From Calliopum simillimum (taxonomy: Eukaryota; Arthropoda; Insecta; Diptera; Lauxaniidae): DNA of 64,000 nucleotides. Both the position numbers and the translations under genes were made by a program. Position 1 is the first letter of the stretch. Each line of letters begins with the position of its first letter. The DNA is taken from NCBI GenBank assembly GCA_951812925.1, contig OX638371.1:80609697-80673696 (forward strand), given 5' to 3'. Of the stretch, positions 20,228 through 31,457 are shown one piece after another. The notes beneath the pieces are model-generated. The model saw only the letters and a program-made list of their open reading frames with translations. It did no database searches and was not told the origin of the DNA.

Positions 20228-21810
20228 CCCTTTCGACCCGAGAGGTACATATAAGTACCGCTTTAAATTTAAACATCCCTAAAAGTTTCAAATTAAATGT
20301 TATTTGGTCGCGGAAAGAACCAATTCGCCTTTAAGTATTCCTGAATGTATTCTGATCATTTCTGTAACGTTTTTCTGTTTTTTGTTTGCACAATACCGTT
20401 TTTTGTGAGTAGCAACGGAGCCAAAGTGAAGAACGTAGTTAGTTTTTGCTTAGTTTTTGGATGAAATTGAGTGGTGAAGTTCACAAAATTATAAAAATAA
20501 AGCGGAATTGAAGTTTTTACGCGTTTTAACAATTGTGAAAGGTAAGAATTTGTAAAAAGAGATTAGTTTTATGCTTATTTTGATATATGGTACTCATATG
20601 TACCATTCGTCCGGTATGGTGGTACACATATGTACCAGTAGTCCGCTATGCAGTAAATAATGTGAAGCCTGGTTTTGCAGGAAATTTGTATCTCCCTAGA
20701 AAATAAATCCTGAAGATATTCGTAAATTGTTGGAGAATGAAGCTGATAGTGCTAGCGACTTCGAAGAATTTCCTGCTGGAAGCTCTGACAATTTTGTTGC
20801 AAGTTGTGTCTCTATCTCCAGCAAAAGTGAAGATTCATTCTCTAGCTCCAGCGATAAGGAAGATTCATCAGCCGACATGGTAGATGAAGTGAATAAGGTT
20901 TCCGAGGAAGTACTTGGCTCTACTGAACCAGCTAGCACTGGCTCCATTTCCCAACCTATCGAATCGAGTCACACCACGCATTTATTGGATGCAATTTCTT
21001 TCTCAGCTATTGGCACTGTAATGGCAAACAGAAAAGGTATGCCAAAATTTTCGGGGAAAACAATAAAAAAACGTGAAGTGGATTTCAAGTACACATCGTC
21101 TGGACTTCTATGCGCAAAAAGCAAGACACCAAAGAAGTTTTGGTGATAAGTAATTGCCATGAAGCAACAGTTACGACATCACAATAAAAAATTCAACACA
21201 GGCGAAAAAATTCAAGTCCCATGTCCAAATCAAATTAAATTTTTTCGACTACGATCGAAAATCGAATAAATGGTGGAAGAAAGGTTTTAACCGTTTGAAA
21301 ATGATGACATCCGTAAACGAATGGGTCATTTATAATGAGGTCAACCGAAACAAGATGCCATTCAAATCATTTTTAGTAATCTTAGCGGATTCATTGATTG
21401 AGGAAGGCTTCAAAACCACTGCTGTTCGTCGGTCAATAAATCCAGGTAGCGCAGCACAAACTGCCAATCGAGGAGAAATGCATCTTCCTGTTAAATAGCT
21501 GCTTGACGTCGTTGTGTTAACTGCAGCGCTCAAAAAAGATAGACACACACTAAGACAATATGTCAGGAATGTTGTGTACTACTTTGCAAAAACTGCTTTG
21601 CGCCATACCATGCATAAGTGAATTTGATCTAAAAAACACCTTCTTTTCATAACTTTGTCTTTCTTTTCAATAATATTAAAAATCAATAAAATATAATGAA
21701 CTATAATCTATAATTTATATCCTTGTACTTATTATTTCTATTTGAAATTCTTTGTTTTGGAGGTACCACATAGGTACCACCAAACATCCCGGATGGTACA
21801 ACGGTTTACC
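20228..21810 (+). mobile_element. Internally deleted piggyBac-like element
   Basis: A TTAA at 20224-20227 precedes the terminal sequence CCCTTTCGACCCGAGAGGTA, matching the CCCTTT-type end and TTAA target of piggyBac. The phrase GGTAC(T/A)CATATGTACCA repeats at about 20588 and 20620 as subterminal repeats. The right end is decayed: 'GGTACCACATAGGTACCACC' and 'CCGGATGGTAC' occur at 21760-21800, but I see no final TTAA. The transposase pseudogene lies within. Confidence 0.75.
20706..21608 (+). pseudogene. piggyBac transposase pseudogene with the centre deleted
   Basis: The frame runs from about 20706 (NPEDIRKLLENEADSASDFE), an acidic Ser/Glu-rich N-terminus typical of piggyBac, into LLDAISFSAIGTVMANRKGM. 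The GTVMANRKGMPK phrase is the conserved block late in the catalytic domain, so several hundred central residues, including most of the Asp triad region, are missing. After a stop at 21146, shifted frames give ATVTTSQ, then TGEKIQVPCPN, DRKSNKWWKK and WVIYNEVNRNKMPFKSFLVI (about 21325-21390). A C-terminal Cys-rich tail reads ECCVLLCKNCFAPYH near 21568-21606. There is no usable start codon: the upstream codon is TAG at 20697. It is clearly dead. Confidence 0.85.
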
Positions 21811-22001
21811 ACCACCCCCTGACCCACCCCATTATTGTTTCTCAGGTTTTCATTCACTGGTACTTTTCATTACACCTAAGTAACAGATTCCAACAAAAAA
21901 TTTAGTTCTAACATTGCTATTAGAAAGCCGAATTAAACCATTCAAATTGCAAATTTAGGCGAAGTATATTTAAAGCTGGGAATATTAGAGACTTATGTAT
22001 A

Positions 22002-23179
22002 AGGAGTGATATCGAAAAAATCTTAACACACGTTTTACCTAATAATTTTTTTTTGGGTGTATAATTTACAAATTTCTTTGATCTAGTTATCTTTGAAAAA
22101 TATGTCAGTTATTATTTTTAACGACAAACATGTTGACTTGTTGTGAGTTTGATCAAAATGAGTGAAGAAAAAGAAGTACGTCTAAAAATTATTAAAAAAT
22201 TTAAAAAAAATCCAAATTGGTCTTACAAAAAATTGGCCAAAGAATTGAAGGTCTGCCGTCAAACTGTTTCTAATGTTATTAAACAGTGTCAGGAGAATTT
22301 GATAATCGATAGGAAACCTGGTTCAGGAAGAAAACAAGGACCACATGATATTGGGAAAGCCAAGAAAATTTAAAGCATATTGCAAAGATCTCCAAACACA
22401 TCTGCTAGAAAAGCTGCCCTGTTAGCCCAGTGCTCTGACTATTCGGTGCGTAAAGTTAAAGCCAATGCAAGTTTGAAAACATACAAAGTCCAAAAAGTTC
22501 CAGACAGGAATGCTGCAAAAAATTTAGATGCCAAAAGTAGGGCTCCGAAATTAAAATCTAATTTTATACAAAAATATTCATGTTGCATAATCGACGACGA
22601 AATGTATGTACTGACAGATTTTACGCAGCTTCCGGGTCAGAATTTTTATGTTGCTGATGCTCGAGGAAATGTCGAAGAACAATTTAGAATCCAAAAGCAG
22701 ACAAAATTTCCTATAAAATTCCTGGTATGGCAAGCCATATGCAGTTGCGGCAAAAGAAGCAAGTCATTTGTTACAGTGGGCTCTATAAATACCGAAATAT
22801 ACATGAATGAATGTTTGAAAAAAAAGACTTCTTCCTTTTATAAGAGAGCACAATGTGTCCACATATTTTTGGCCCGATTTGGCATCATGTCACTACGGCA
22901 AGAAAGCTCTGGAGTGGTACCAAAGTAATAGCATAGTTTTTTTACCAAGAGAGGCCAATCCTCCAAATTGTCCGGAGCTAAGACCAGTGGAGAGATATTG
23001 GGCTCTTATGAAAAGAAACTTAAAGATCACAAAAAAGGTGGTTAGAACTATAAAAGTTATATTTTTCTGTAATTTGTAAAATATTATCAATTAAATAAAA
23101 AAAAAATCAAAACTCTAAGATCAACCGTTTAAAAATTATTTAATTTTACATATGTTAAGATTTTTTCGATCTCACTCCT
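22002..23179 (+). mobile_element. ITmD37E-type Tc1/mariner element, copy 1
   Basis: The ends are AGGAGTGATATCGAAAAAAT (22002 on) and the complement of AGGAGTGAGATCGAAAAAAT (ending 23179), giving terminal repeats of about 28 bp running into CTTAACA. TA flanks at 22000-22001 and 23180-23181. The length is 1178 bp. Copy 2 of the same family is at 47.6-48.8 kb in the opposite orientation. Confidence 0.9.
22158..23079 (+). pseudogene. DD37E transposase pseudogene, copy 1
   Basis: The start is ATG 22158 (MSEEKEVRLKIIKKFKKNPN), preferred over the upstream non-ATG codon. An N-terminal helix-turn-helix (KLAKELKVCRQTVSNVIKQC) is followed by GSGRKQGP. A TAA at 22371-22373 stops the frame. The same frame then continues with RSPNTSARKAALLAQCSDYS to the first catalytic block CCIIDDEMYVLTDF and FLVWQAICSCG. 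A one-base slip in an A-run near 22820-22828 shifts the frame to STYFWPDLASCHYGKKALEW and PELRPVERYWALMK. The Asp of WPDLAS to the Glu of RPVERYW spacing is 37 residues. Compared with copy 2, about 150 bp near the C-terminus are deleted. Confidence 0.9.
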
Positions 23180-23181
23180 TA

Positions 23182-24600
23182 TGTCGTACCTCCACTTTGA
23201 TGTACTAGAATTTTATTCAGCGGTACACGGGGAAAGTGCTGTTTTCTTTAAATAACAGACTGAAATATATGCTTTTCTTTTTAAATAAACTTACATTTCC
23301 TTGTCCTGAAATCTCTAGATTTTTTGTGCGGAAAAATCGAGATATTGTCTCCAAAAGTCGAGGCGAAACCCAACTTGTGTCTGGCAACCCTAGTTGAGCG
23401 AACTCCAATTTACATTGTGGACAGTATATTATCTTTGAAAAAAGAAACTTTTGATGGAGCTTAATCCAATATTTGAGGGATAGTGGCTTTTTTTTTAACA
23501 AACCTTACCCACATAGTCCAAAATCATGATGAATGACTGTAATTCTAGGATCTTGACGATTTCTTGGTTCTCGTTTTAGTGCAAAAATTTCGAATCTCAA
23601 ATTCATTGAAATTTATAGATATTTATAAACGACGTAACACAAATTATAACAAAAGCTGTGCAGTTGAATAGGAAAAGCAGGGAAAGTTAAACGTTGGCAT
23701 TCTATATAAAAGTATAATAAGAAAATTCCTGTACATAGAAAGCCGCAACACTAAAGGATTTATTGTGTAGAATTTTGTAAAAATTTTACATTAAACATTA
23801 GGGAGCAACAAATAACAACAACGTCAACAACAAACTAGCTGCTATGGTGGTTCAAGGATATGTTGCATGTTCTTCCGTACAGTAGTAAGTAACATCAACA
23901 CCGCGCGCGAGTGAAATGCCCGCCAACAGCATAGACAACTCTTAAGGATGACTGTGGCGGAACTGCTATCGACAGGATATAAATGACGTCGGAAGCGAGT
24001 ACAAAAATACAACAACAATAAAGAATAAATTGAATTTAAATTAAATGGAAGAAAAACAAAATCAATAAAGATATATGCAGTGGAAATTTTGCATTAATCA
24101 CATGAGAACACACAACGAAGTGCATGAAAAAAATGTGCAATATGTAGGACTTGGGGGAAAGTAATGGTATTGGAAAAATTGCTTTTTTATCTTGGTAAAT
24201 TTATTTATGTTATGAGAAAACATTCAATGTGAAAAGTTGCGACATGTCGAAAAGATAAAAATTGACCATTCCACGGTGAATAATTGAAATTTTATGCAAA
24301 AAATGTTGCTGTAACCTTTTCGAGGTTTAATAGTGACAGTTTTTAGGTGAGATCGGGCATTTTAACGCATCATTAGCAACGTCTAAACTTACTGACATTT
24401 ACATGATGGCAATAATAAATGGGTAATTTTTATTAAAGACCCTAAAAATATTCCTTATGTATCTTTTATCTCTTCACGGAGCATGTCGTCTCTACAATCA
24501 AGATCATGTGAACCAGTTTCCGGATATGCATCCTTCTGTCAAAATTTGAAAGTTTTTTTTTTGTATTGAAAAAGCTGTGAATGTTTAAGTTCAGTACTTT
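23182..24600. other. No gene recognised
   Basis: The 94-residue minus frame (23217-23501) has no recognisable domain. AACAACA-rich sequence occurs near 23800-23830 and 24000-24030. The rest is plain AT-rich DNA. Confidence 0.45.
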
Positions 24601-24610
24601 TTAGTACTTC

Positions 24611-25588
24611 CCCAGTTGGGCCAGTCTGCAAGAAATCATCAATGACTGGTGCACGACTATATGAAATCTTTGATGACGGATGTGTATTTTTTTTTTTTTT
24701 GCCGGGCAGTCGTTAACGAAATTTCCATACAAGTGTCCCATATTTCATCAACGACTAAAAGAGCGACAGCGTCCTTTACGTTGTCGTTGATGACATAAAG
24801 AGCGACAGTTTCCCTTACGTTGTCGTTGATGACATTCAGAGCGACAATTTTAACATATTTTCTTTGATGACATTAAGGACGACAAATTCTACATATTTTC
24901 GTCAACGATAATAACAATTTTGTGTAAAATTTTAGAAGTATCAGGCCTGTTTCAAGTAATTGAATCAAATCCATTTGAAGATACTGACCAAAATCCTCAT
25001 TTTCTCATGGTAAATGAACACATGCATGTTTGGACTCTGTAAGTATGTACATATTGAAACGACGAAGAGGGTTTACGATGTAAAATACAACTAACGAAAA
25101 TAAGTGTGATTGCTTTGTTTTCCTTACACCTCGATAAACCCGCTTTGTAATTTTAATATGCTTCCAGAGTCCAAATGTATGTAGATTTCACGTTTATTCA
25201 CCTTGAAAAACCTAGGATTTTGTTCATTACCTCCAAACTGATTTGATTCGATGACATGAAACAGATCTGATGCTTCTAAAATCCAAATTTTGAAACGAGA
25301 CGCTGATAAATCAAAAATTAAAACATCAACGGGCATAGGGTAGATAACAAAATATAAAATTTAATAAAAAATTAAAAAAATGTATGCTTCTAATGATAAA
25401 TTTTAAATTTTTACTTCAAATTTTTATTTAAGAAATTAAAATCTTAGCAATCTGAAGTATTTTTGAATTCATTGCAGACATCTTACAAGACTTTGTCATC
25501 TATCATGTCCTTAAAGTTATGAATGTAGACATTGTAGATGACATGGTCGTTAACGAAAATGTCTTCGACGACTATTGGCCCAACTGGG
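24611..25588. mobile_element. 978-bp element with 13-bp terminal inverted repeats and internal subrepeats
   Basis: The left end CCCAGTTGGGCCA (24611-24623) is the exact complement of the right end TGGCCCAACTGGG (25576-25588). Next to each end are motifs of the type TCGTTGATGAC or TCGACGAC. On the left these form an array of about three to four units of roughly 55 bp ('AGAGCGACAG..TTACGTTGTCGTTGATGACAT') between 24750 and 24890. No transposase is encoded. I could not find a convincing target duplication. Confidence 0.7.
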
Positions 25589-26365
25589 TCGTTTACATTT
25601 TTAAATATTAAATTTTTGAAGTTTGAAACTTTCAAATCAAATTTCTACGCATTCATTTGCCTTTGAATAAAGTGAGAATTTCAAATGACGAACGGATGGA
25701 CGAACGAAACATTGTCAACTATAGAGTTTGGTTAGTGTACATTTTCCCGCCGAAACGAAAAAAAAAGAACATCATAGCGCGCGACGAACGTGGCCAACAA
25801 CAGCACCGCATGGTGCGAACACTATAAACTAAAAGTCGTTATCATTTTGAATATGTAATGTTTGGCACTGCATGAAACAGACAGCACATAAAAAAAAAAA
25901 AAAAAAATTTAAGGAGTGAAAAATCGCAATAGATTTTATGTGTAACAGAGAGAGAGAGAGAGAGAGAGGGTGAACAAAGAATAGAGATAAAAAATACATA
26001 TATTGAAGCAAAGTGAATAATGTTGGTTGCACATAACAATGTTGCAGGACATGCTTTCTATGACGTCAAGTAGAAATTTTGAAAAGGAAAGAAGACATAA
26101 CTAATATAAAATGCTGCCCTTTTACTTAACGCTACGTACAATGGGGTTAAAAGGCTTGGAAAAATGTTATCGCTTGAAGCCAGTGAAAATTAGCGGAATA
26201 CTACAAAGTTACTTTTGCAGCATGTATGTACATATATTAAGGTCGGTCGCAAAAATTTATGTGTGCATCTGATATATAAGATTGTTCAGAAAAGTGAGCT
26301 AAGTTTAATCAAATTTTTTTGTTTTTCATATGTCAAAATAATTTTATTGAGTCAAACGTTTTCCA
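25589..26365. other. No gene recognised; AG dinucleotide and poly(A) tracts
   Basis: (AG)n lies at 25946-25968 and an A-run at 25891-25907. The open frames over these tracts are low-complexity translations. Confidence 0.6.
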
Positions 26366-26379
26366 TTGGTAGTGTCCAG

Positions 26380-27150
26380 TGGACACTGTCCACCTCTCGC
26401 CATTTTTCGGGAAAAACCATTATACCGTCTTTAAAGAATTCCTAAGGTTTCTGCTCGAAAAACTCGTATAAGACCTTTTTGTAATCCTCTAGGGAATTCA
26501 ATTCTACGCCATCAAGATATTTCTGAAACGTGTGAAACAAATAGTAATCCGAAGGTGCAAGGTCTGGGTTGCGTGGTGGGTGCATTAAAACTTCCCAGTC
26601 AAGCTTCCTCAGTTTTTGGTGGGTTGCCAAAGAAGTAAGTGGTCTAGCGCTGTAGTGATGAAAGACGACGCCCTTTCTGTTGACTAATTCTGGACGTTTT
26701 TTTCTTGAGCGCTTCATTCAGTATTGTTAATTGTTGACGTGGTACACAGGATCCTTGCAATCCCACCAAACACTAAGCAAAGCCTTCTCTGGCCTCAGTT
26801 CCTGCTTTGCAGATTATTGTCATACGTTATACATTTTTCGTCACCAGTAATCAATCTTTGCAAAAGTGGTTCGAGATATTTCCGCTTCAGAAGAGATTCA
26901 CATACTGAAATGCGATCAGTAAGATTTTTTTTACTTTTGCGATGTCCCGACTGCTTATATGTCGGCCTTCCTCCTTTTCAAGAATTTCGCTCACTTTTTC
27001 GTTGCGTGGTCGACCAGATTTAGGTGCGCGTTTTACTTCAAAATTTGCAGAGCGGAATCGTTCATACCATTGTCCAACTGTCCTTTTCGATAAGGTACCT
27101 TCTTCATACACACCTGTTTTAAATAAAAAGTGCTTGCACCCAAAATGTTT
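26380..27150 (-). pseudogene. Minus-strand mariner transposase pseudogene
   Basis: From right to left the N-terminal part reads VGQWYERFRSANFEVKRAPK, SGRPRNEKVSEILEKEEGRH and ISSRDIAKVKKI (27111 down to about 26900). Next is a degraded centre that still shows RISVCESLLKRKYLEPLLQR-like and ITGDEK-like coding with frameshifts (26720-26910). The C-terminal part from 26717 reads KKRPELVNRKGVVFHHYSAR and HPPRNPDLAPSDYYLF. The second catalytic block, normally HxDNA, is HHYSA, so the Asp is replaced by Tyr. Spacing to the third Asp fits DD34D. About 500 bp of the centre are missing. Terminal repeats were not recognised. Confidence 0.85.
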
Positions 27151-27321
27151 TTTCGGGAAAATGACTCTAGGATGAAACAGGTGAACGACACTTTTTCAAA
27201 CCAGGGCCAAAAAACCCATGTTTTTGCCCGGGGCTCTGTACTAAAACCAAAAAAAAAAAGTTTGACTAAAACGAATACAAAAAATTAGTATGCAGAAAGT
27301 TTTCTGCTTGTCCGTAGATTA

Positions 27322-28262
27322 AACTAGTAAGGGTGTAAATTTTGGCCTGGCCAAAAAATAAATACCCTACACTGCAGTATTTTGAAAATTTTGCTTATAT
27401 GGGAGGTGCCACTCCCTCTTGTCCGAGTACACCCAGTTTTTGTTCAGAGCTTGCATTTATAGTTTTTAGTGTCAGAGTGAAATTTTGTTGGATTATCTCA
27501 AAAAACTCTTTCAGTATAGCACTTTGAATCTTTTGCTTATATGGGAGGTGCCACGCCCCCTTGTCTGATTTCACCCAATTGCTGAGAGCTTTCATTTATA
27601 ATTTTTAGTGTCTGAATCAAATTTGGTTCGAATATCTCAAAAAACGCTTTCAGTAAAGCGTTTTGAAGCTTTTGCTTATATGGGAGGTGCCACGCCCTCT
27701 TGTGCGAGTACACCCAGTTTTTTTTCAGAGCTTGCATTCATAGTTTTTAGTGTCAGAGTGAAATTTAGTTGGATTATCTCAAAAAACTTTTTCAGTATAT
27801 CATTTTGAAATTTTTGCTTATATGGGAGGTGCCACGCCCCCTTGTACGATTTCAACCAATTTTTGCTGAGAGCTTTCATTTATGACTTTTAGTGTCTGAG
27901 TCAAAGTTGGTTCGAATATCTCAAAAAACGCTTTCAGTATAGCGTTTTGAAGCTTTTGCTTATATGGGAGGTGCCACGCCCTCTTGTCCGAATTCGCTCA
28001 GTTTTTTATCAGAGCTTGCGCTTACAATTCGTAGTACTTATATGTATTGTGGTTGCATTGTCGTGAAAAATACTTCTAAAATTGCATTTTGAATATAATT
28101 TTTGTATGGGCGGTAGGCGTGTCCGTTAACCGATTTTGCTCATTTTCAATCCCCCGAGCTAACTTTGACGACGGAGGCAGTGTACCAAATTTCATTGAAT
28201 TATCTTGCTCAGTTTTCCCAAAAAGTGTATTTCAACACACAGCCAGCCAGCCAGCCAGCCAC

Positions 28263-28294
<32 letters not shown>

Positions 28295-28429
28295 ACGGAC
28301 ATGGCTATATCGACTCAAGAGGTGACGCTGATCAAGAATATATATACTTTTCTATACCTGCCACGCCTCCTTCTCTGCGTTACAAACGGAAGGACAAAGT
28401 GAATATACCCTGGGTGTAGGGTATAAAAA
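27322..28429 (+). mobile_element. DINE-1-like element, copy B (longest)
   Basis: It begins ACTAGTAAGGGTGTAAATTT and ends with the ATACCCT/AGGGTAT hairpin and A residues. A TACCCTACAC near 27363 is the complement of the terminal GTGTAGGGTA. Five central repeats starting TATGGGAGGTGCCA lie at 27397, 27539, 27679, 27820 and 27961 (spacing 140-142 bp). A diverged unit, (CCAG)n (28240-28290) and the 'GATCAAGAATATATATACTT' block follow. This order of subterminal inverted repeats, central tandem repeats, microsatellite and 3' hairpin is that of DINE-1/HINE elements. It is non-coding. Confidence 0.75.
27397..28030. repeat. Five 141-bp tandem repeats
   Basis: Each unit reads roughly TATGGGAGGTGCCACGCCCT, CTTGTCCGA, a CCCAGTTTTT block, 'AGAGCTT(G/T)CATTTATA', 'TTAGTGTC', and 'ATCTCAAAAAAC.CTTTCAGT'. 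The frames on the minus strand (27395-27595, 27537-27737, 27676-27879) are repeated translations of the same unit, not genes. Confidence 0.9.
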
Positions 28430-28839
28430 CCGTTAATTGGAAAACCCTATCTATTAACGGTTAATTGCATTTTTACTTAATTTTCTGACTTTCTATTAAA
28501 AAATTTAATTTTTGCATACTAAAGAAATAATTATTAATTAGTATATGGAATCAAAAATTGTTTGTTCTAAAGTAATTTTGGATGATAAATCCGAATCCGC
28601 TCTTGAAAATGCTCTATCACTTCTGCATTTTGAGATATTCAAACCTGAAATTTTGACATGTTCGGCTTTTTTTTTTACCACTTTTAAGGTTATATAACAA
28701 GACCAGGTAATTGTTCGTCATAAAACTAGATAGGTTTTTTATATTAATATATTCTCTTTCCTTCGAAATATCCTAATCCGAAAATTGTTCAAAAAATACA
28801 CGAAATACGCCATTGGCAACATTGCTTGATTTATAGAAA

Positions 28840-29490
28840 AAGTTGTTCAGAATTTTAGGATCTGTTATGTGGGAGTGAATAACGATTTTGACTTTTTAAC
28901 CCATTCTGTTGCCACGACCCACATACGATTTTTCTGAATTTTACTCCGGAATATTTGTTAGATATCCCGCTATCGTGCCTTATGTGCCGCTATGGTGTGC
29001 TCGATCGCATATCGCCAATAATCAGATTTTTAACCCAAAATTTATCGTTTTTTGCTTTTTACTCACAAGGGGCGCTTAAATTAAAAAATTTTATAGACAA
29101 AATCAATTTATTCTTTATCAAGGAACTTGCTTGAATTTTTTCATTTTTTTGATTTTTTTTGATTTAGACTTTAACCCATTCTGTCGCCACGACCCACATA
29201 AGATTTTTCTGATTTTTACTTCAGAATATTTGGAAAGGTGCTCCGTAACATATCTAGTACTTCTGAAATATGTGCTCCCGTATATTATCGGAAATCTCGA
29301 TTTTCCCAAAATTTTTAGATAAAACGATCTCCTGACACCCTCTCGGGTCGAAATTTTTTTGTTCACCCATTGGGAATTTCATTTTATACGTCTAGGGATA
29401 TATTCCACTACATTTGGTTATTGAACATGAAAAAAAAATTTTTTCTTAAAACCTGGGTCATATAAGAGGAGATTGTTTTCGGATAAGCTC
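28840..29490 (+). repeat. 'AACCCATTCTGTCGCC' repeat family, copy 1 with internal duplication
   Basis: Segments 28840-28990 and 29100-29490 are homologous to the complement of 55508-55925. Shared phrases are 'TTAACCCATTCTGT(T/C)GC', 'TCGGAAATCTCGATTTTC' and 'TTTAGATAAAACGA'. The first 120 bp appear twice here, near 28850 and near 29110. Both copies contain a frame reading 'NKKISTRE.V.RSFYLKIL', but each begins with a GTG codon and it diverges downstream, so I do not call a gene. Confidence 0.65.
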
Positions 29491-29499
29491 ATTTACCTT

Positions 29500-31455
29500 A
29501 TGATAAAATAGCATACTTTTAGGGTAAACAATAAAAGGGTGGCGTGTCCGAAATTCCAACTTTTTTAATGTTTTTAAAATCAATATCAATTTGATCTTAT
29601 TTGCTTTGGCTGATTTCACTAATCATGCTATCTGCAGTTCAACTGTAATCTGATCGAGACAGGTAGGTGACATAGGTATTCGTCATAGTTTAGAATTTGA
29701 GGTTCTGTACGGTAGAAGCTGTCGATTCTAGTTGATGCGGAATGTATTTAACAAAACTATTCGTCTCATCGCTTAAGTTAATCCTCTGCGGATATTAAAA
29801 GGCTTCGTTTTAATAGGACCGTCAGGAACTTCATTCCCACTGTGCATTTTTTGTGCGGACATTTTTTATTCGTAAAAGTTTTAAAATTTTTTTTTAGTTG
29901 CTTTCTTTTGTTGCAATTGAATTGCATGAATGTCAGGCGTCACAGATTTTCAGTTAAAAACTTTTTTTATTTATTAACGCTGGAGGCAAAAACAGGCAGA
30001 GCGCAAGTAAGAAAGAAACCAAAGAAAAAAATGAATCAGATTTTTGTGTAAAATAAAGGCAGAGAAAAAGAAAATTTCTACCATTGACCAAATTTGAAGG
30101 GAAAAGTTTTTTATTGTAGATTTGCCGGAAAAGAAAAATAAAGAAGAACAATCAACAGGACAAAAAAAAAAGCAAAGAAAAAGTTCATCAGGCACACGCT
30201 GTTGACGAAAAATAAAAATGATAGTCATCAAAAAAAGAGATCGGCGTTTTAAGCAGCAGGACGAGTGCTGAATGACGATGGGTTATAACACATAAGTACT
30301 TACGTACATACTAAGATATATATTATAGATAAAACTTTAACTTTTATTTTATTTATGAAAGTTTTGCTTGTTTGAGCCAAGTTTGTAGCTTAAGTAGTTT
30401 TCATGCTGAACTACAACCGTAACAAGTTTAAACTTTGAACTTTGTTGCTTTTGCTGGGTATTGTCTGTTTTAATTAGTAACCGAAAAGTTCAAATACTGC
30501 ACGCTGTCCAACATAGTTTTGCGCAGACACACACTTGTAGTAGTGGGTATTACTCACTAACACAAAGCCACATAGCTCAAGAGTTCAACTAAGTATTAAA
30601 TGCTTTCCCAAATGTTCTTCTCAATGGCCACAAAGTAAAAATGTTGAAGACCTGACATGACAACAAATAAGTTTTTACTTGTTAGATTGAATGGAATGGA
30701 ATGGAATAGAATGGAAGATCTAAAGGGTGAGATTAAGAATTTTGTTTTTTAGTTTCGAACAAATAGCAGCCGTTTTACGTCATGTTGTCTTCTTGTTCTC
30801 GGTGAGATTCTTTAGAGCAATATTAAAAATTCTTGAGGTCACGCCAAAATCGTGCTCTCATAAACTACAAAAGTTGGAGAAATTAATTTTTGTTTCATCT
30901 GGTGAGCAAAAAATAAAGAAAATGAAAAAATTGTGAAATAAAATATCAAAATTGTCATAAACTTAATCTTTTTATGAAGCGCTAATTTATTTTATAAAAC
31001 AAATTTTCAGCAATAAAATGATTTATGGTTGGCGTCAACCCTCTTGTGTGCGTCAAAAGAACTTTTTTTATTAGTTTGTTTAGCTGGTTAATTTTTAAAG
31101 TAATTCAATTCAATTTAGTCTCAAAAAGATTTAAATTCTGATTTTTTTTTTTAAATTAAAAAAAGAGTATAATCATGAAAGCTGTAGGCGGAAAATTGTT
31201 ACAAAATTATAAATTCATAATAAATCATTCATGAAAATAGATCAAGCTTAAAAATTATCGCCTTAAAATGCCAAGCCTCAAAAATAATCAAAAAGAGCTA
31301 AAATATAAAAGAAAAAAACTTTTCTGTAAAAATAATATAAAATTCTTAAAATTTTTAACCCAGAGAATATAAATAAAAATTTAAAAATTTTAACTTCTGC
31401 CGTGGCTATAATTTGGCCTCTTAAATTTAACATAAAAGAGATATGGTCTCTTAAG
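29500..31455. other. No gene recognised; short GGAAT run
   Basis: A pentamer run (GGAAT)n lies at 30687-30716. Opposed frames at 29842-30231 and the frame at 30727-30936 are low complexity. No transposon ends were seen. Confidence 0.45.
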
Positions 31456-31457
31456 CA

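Noticed and set aside
19878..20291. Asn-Gln-Leu and Ile-Lys repeat proteins on opposite strands
   Set aside because: They are direct translations of the 12-bp minisatellite.
23217..23501. 94-codon minus frame with a CPQC motif
   Set aside because: A single CxxC pair is not enough for a zinc-finger call, and no further similarity was recognised.
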